A stretch of 64,000 nt of DNA. It comes from Impatiens glandulifera (Eukaryota; Streptophyta; Magnoliopsida; Ericales; Balsaminaceae). Below, piece after piece: positions 63,029-64,000 of the stretch. The stretch lies in the NCBI RefSeq assembly GCF_907164915.1, contig NC_061862.1, forward strand, positions 144,282,972-144,346,971, in the 5' to 3' direction. Each line of letters starts with the position of its first letter. Position 1 is the first letter of the stretch. The notes below the pieces were generated by a model. That model worked only from the letters and a program-made list of their open reading frames with translations, was not told where the DNA came from and did not search any database. The translations under genes and the position numbers were made by a program.

Positions 63029-64000
63029 CTAATTTAGAAATGAACCGTTCCAATCTTCCAACGAATAAATCCATTCCCCTAAAATATCTTCTTGTGAAGG
63101 TTCCATTTTCTCTTCTTCTCGATCGGTTCAGACGATTCTCCCTCATAAAGAACCTACAATTTTATTTATTTATAAGATATAAAAATTAAAACTATTTAAT
63201 TTTATGTTAATTAACTACAAATATTATAAGATTAATCAAGAATATATATATACTTACCATAGCATTGTCCAAACTCTTTCTCTTCTTCTCAATCGGTTTG
63301 GACGATTCTCCTTCATAAATAACCTATAATTTTATTTATTTATAAGATATAAGAATTAAAATTATTTAATTTTATGTTAATTAGCTACAAATATTATAAG
63401 ATCGAATTGAGAATATATATATACTTACCATAGCATTGTCCAAACTCTTTCTCTTCTTCTCAATCGGTTCAGACGATTCTCCTTCATAAATAACCTACAA
63501 TTTTATTTATTTATAAATATAAGAATTAAAATTATTTAATTTTATGTTAATTAACTACAAATAATATAAGTAATGGAATTGAGAATATATATATACATAC
63601 CATAGCATTGTTCAAACTGTTTTCACTTTTATATTTTTTTTCTGAAACAAGTGGCATTCTTGAGTACATTATGAAGTTTTGCACCTCTATGAAAGAACGG
63701 AATTTTCTAACTTTACGTTCATTATCGGCGTAATGATAGTAAAACTGTTTACAAAAATTATGTATTAGTCACATATTAATAAAAATATATAAAATTTAGT
63801 TTTAATTTAAAATCATATAATTGAATACCCAATCACATCTATTATCAATTCTATATTTTTTATTAATCCTCCATCCTTGAAGCCTTGTAAACAATACTGG
63901 TGATTGTTTTGCTTCCTACATTAATAAACCATATGTTTTATCAATAACAATATAACAAAATTAAAATAAAATAAACTTGTAATAAAATAATACCTCTTCC
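63029..64000 (-). CDS. MBD-like nuclear protein (unit C, partial, runs off the window)
   Basis: Third copy of the gene at 4036-5478. Exons 8 to 4 are present in full and the last seven bases of exon 3 (63994-64000) reach the window end, so the start lies outside. The stop codon is at 63029-63031. Splice sites and frame of the visible exons look intact, including both 22-codon EKKRK exons and the KFRS-containing exon. Confidence 0.7.

Larger units (their letters stand above)
58613..64000. repeat. Tandem macro-duplication, unit C (partial)
   Basis: Start of a third unit, cut by the window end inside exon 3 of its MBD-like gene. It shares with B the two blocks missing from A, which suggests B and C are closer to each other. 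It has the short forms of both AT microsatellites, like A. Confidence 0.85.

Overview
This is a stretch of plant nuclear DNA, very AT-rich and repeat-dominated. The evidence is plant-type Ty1/copia retrotransposons, an L1-type LINE, a CACTA transposon end, a tRNA-iMet primer binding site, short GT-AG introns and plant-type aspartic protease exons. The second open reading frame of the large retrotransposon recalls retrotransposon proteins I know from asterid (Lamiales) genomes, so an asterid dicot is possible. That placement is from memory and weak.

Layout. The window holds two complete units and the start of a third unit of one large direct tandem duplication: unit A about 121-32997, unit B about 32998-58612, unit C from 58613 to the end. 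Without later insertions the unit is roughly 20 kb. Its order is: (1) AT-rich DNA; (2) a plus-strand promoter-like leader with a 130-145 bp minisatellite; (3) an eight-exon minus-strand gene for a 265-residue protein with a methyl-CpG-binding-domain-like centre; (4) a large inverted repeat whose right arm is a broken copy of that gene's 5' half; (5) a second, older leader plus an inverted pair of decayed paralogue fragments; (6) a 5'-truncated LINE; (7) a tandem array of 0.9-1.0 kb monomers, each a decayed minus-strand fragment of a plant aspartic protease gene.

Differences between units date the insertions. The LINE, the inverted repeats and the protease array occur in both complete units, so they predate the duplication. 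Unit A alone carries a 10.6 kb non-autonomous LTR retrotransposon (18426-29068) and a solo LTR of the same family (15896-17920); unit B has both empty sites. Unit B alone carries a decayed 4.6 kb copia element (44609-49190), a 498 bp solo LTR (52239-52736) and a CACTA fragment (53313-53700). Two AT microsatellites are greatly expanded in B only.

The most unusual material is the 10.6 kb retrotransposon. It has gag but no protease, integrase or reverse transcriptase. In their place it has a long second reading frame with its own apparent promoter. Its LTRs are packed with short dyads of the form TTAGAC-N4-6-GTCTAA, and the same dyads recur just upstream of the second reading frame. The MBD-like gene is the only host-type gene that looks intact; its exons are too short to show up as long open reading frames.
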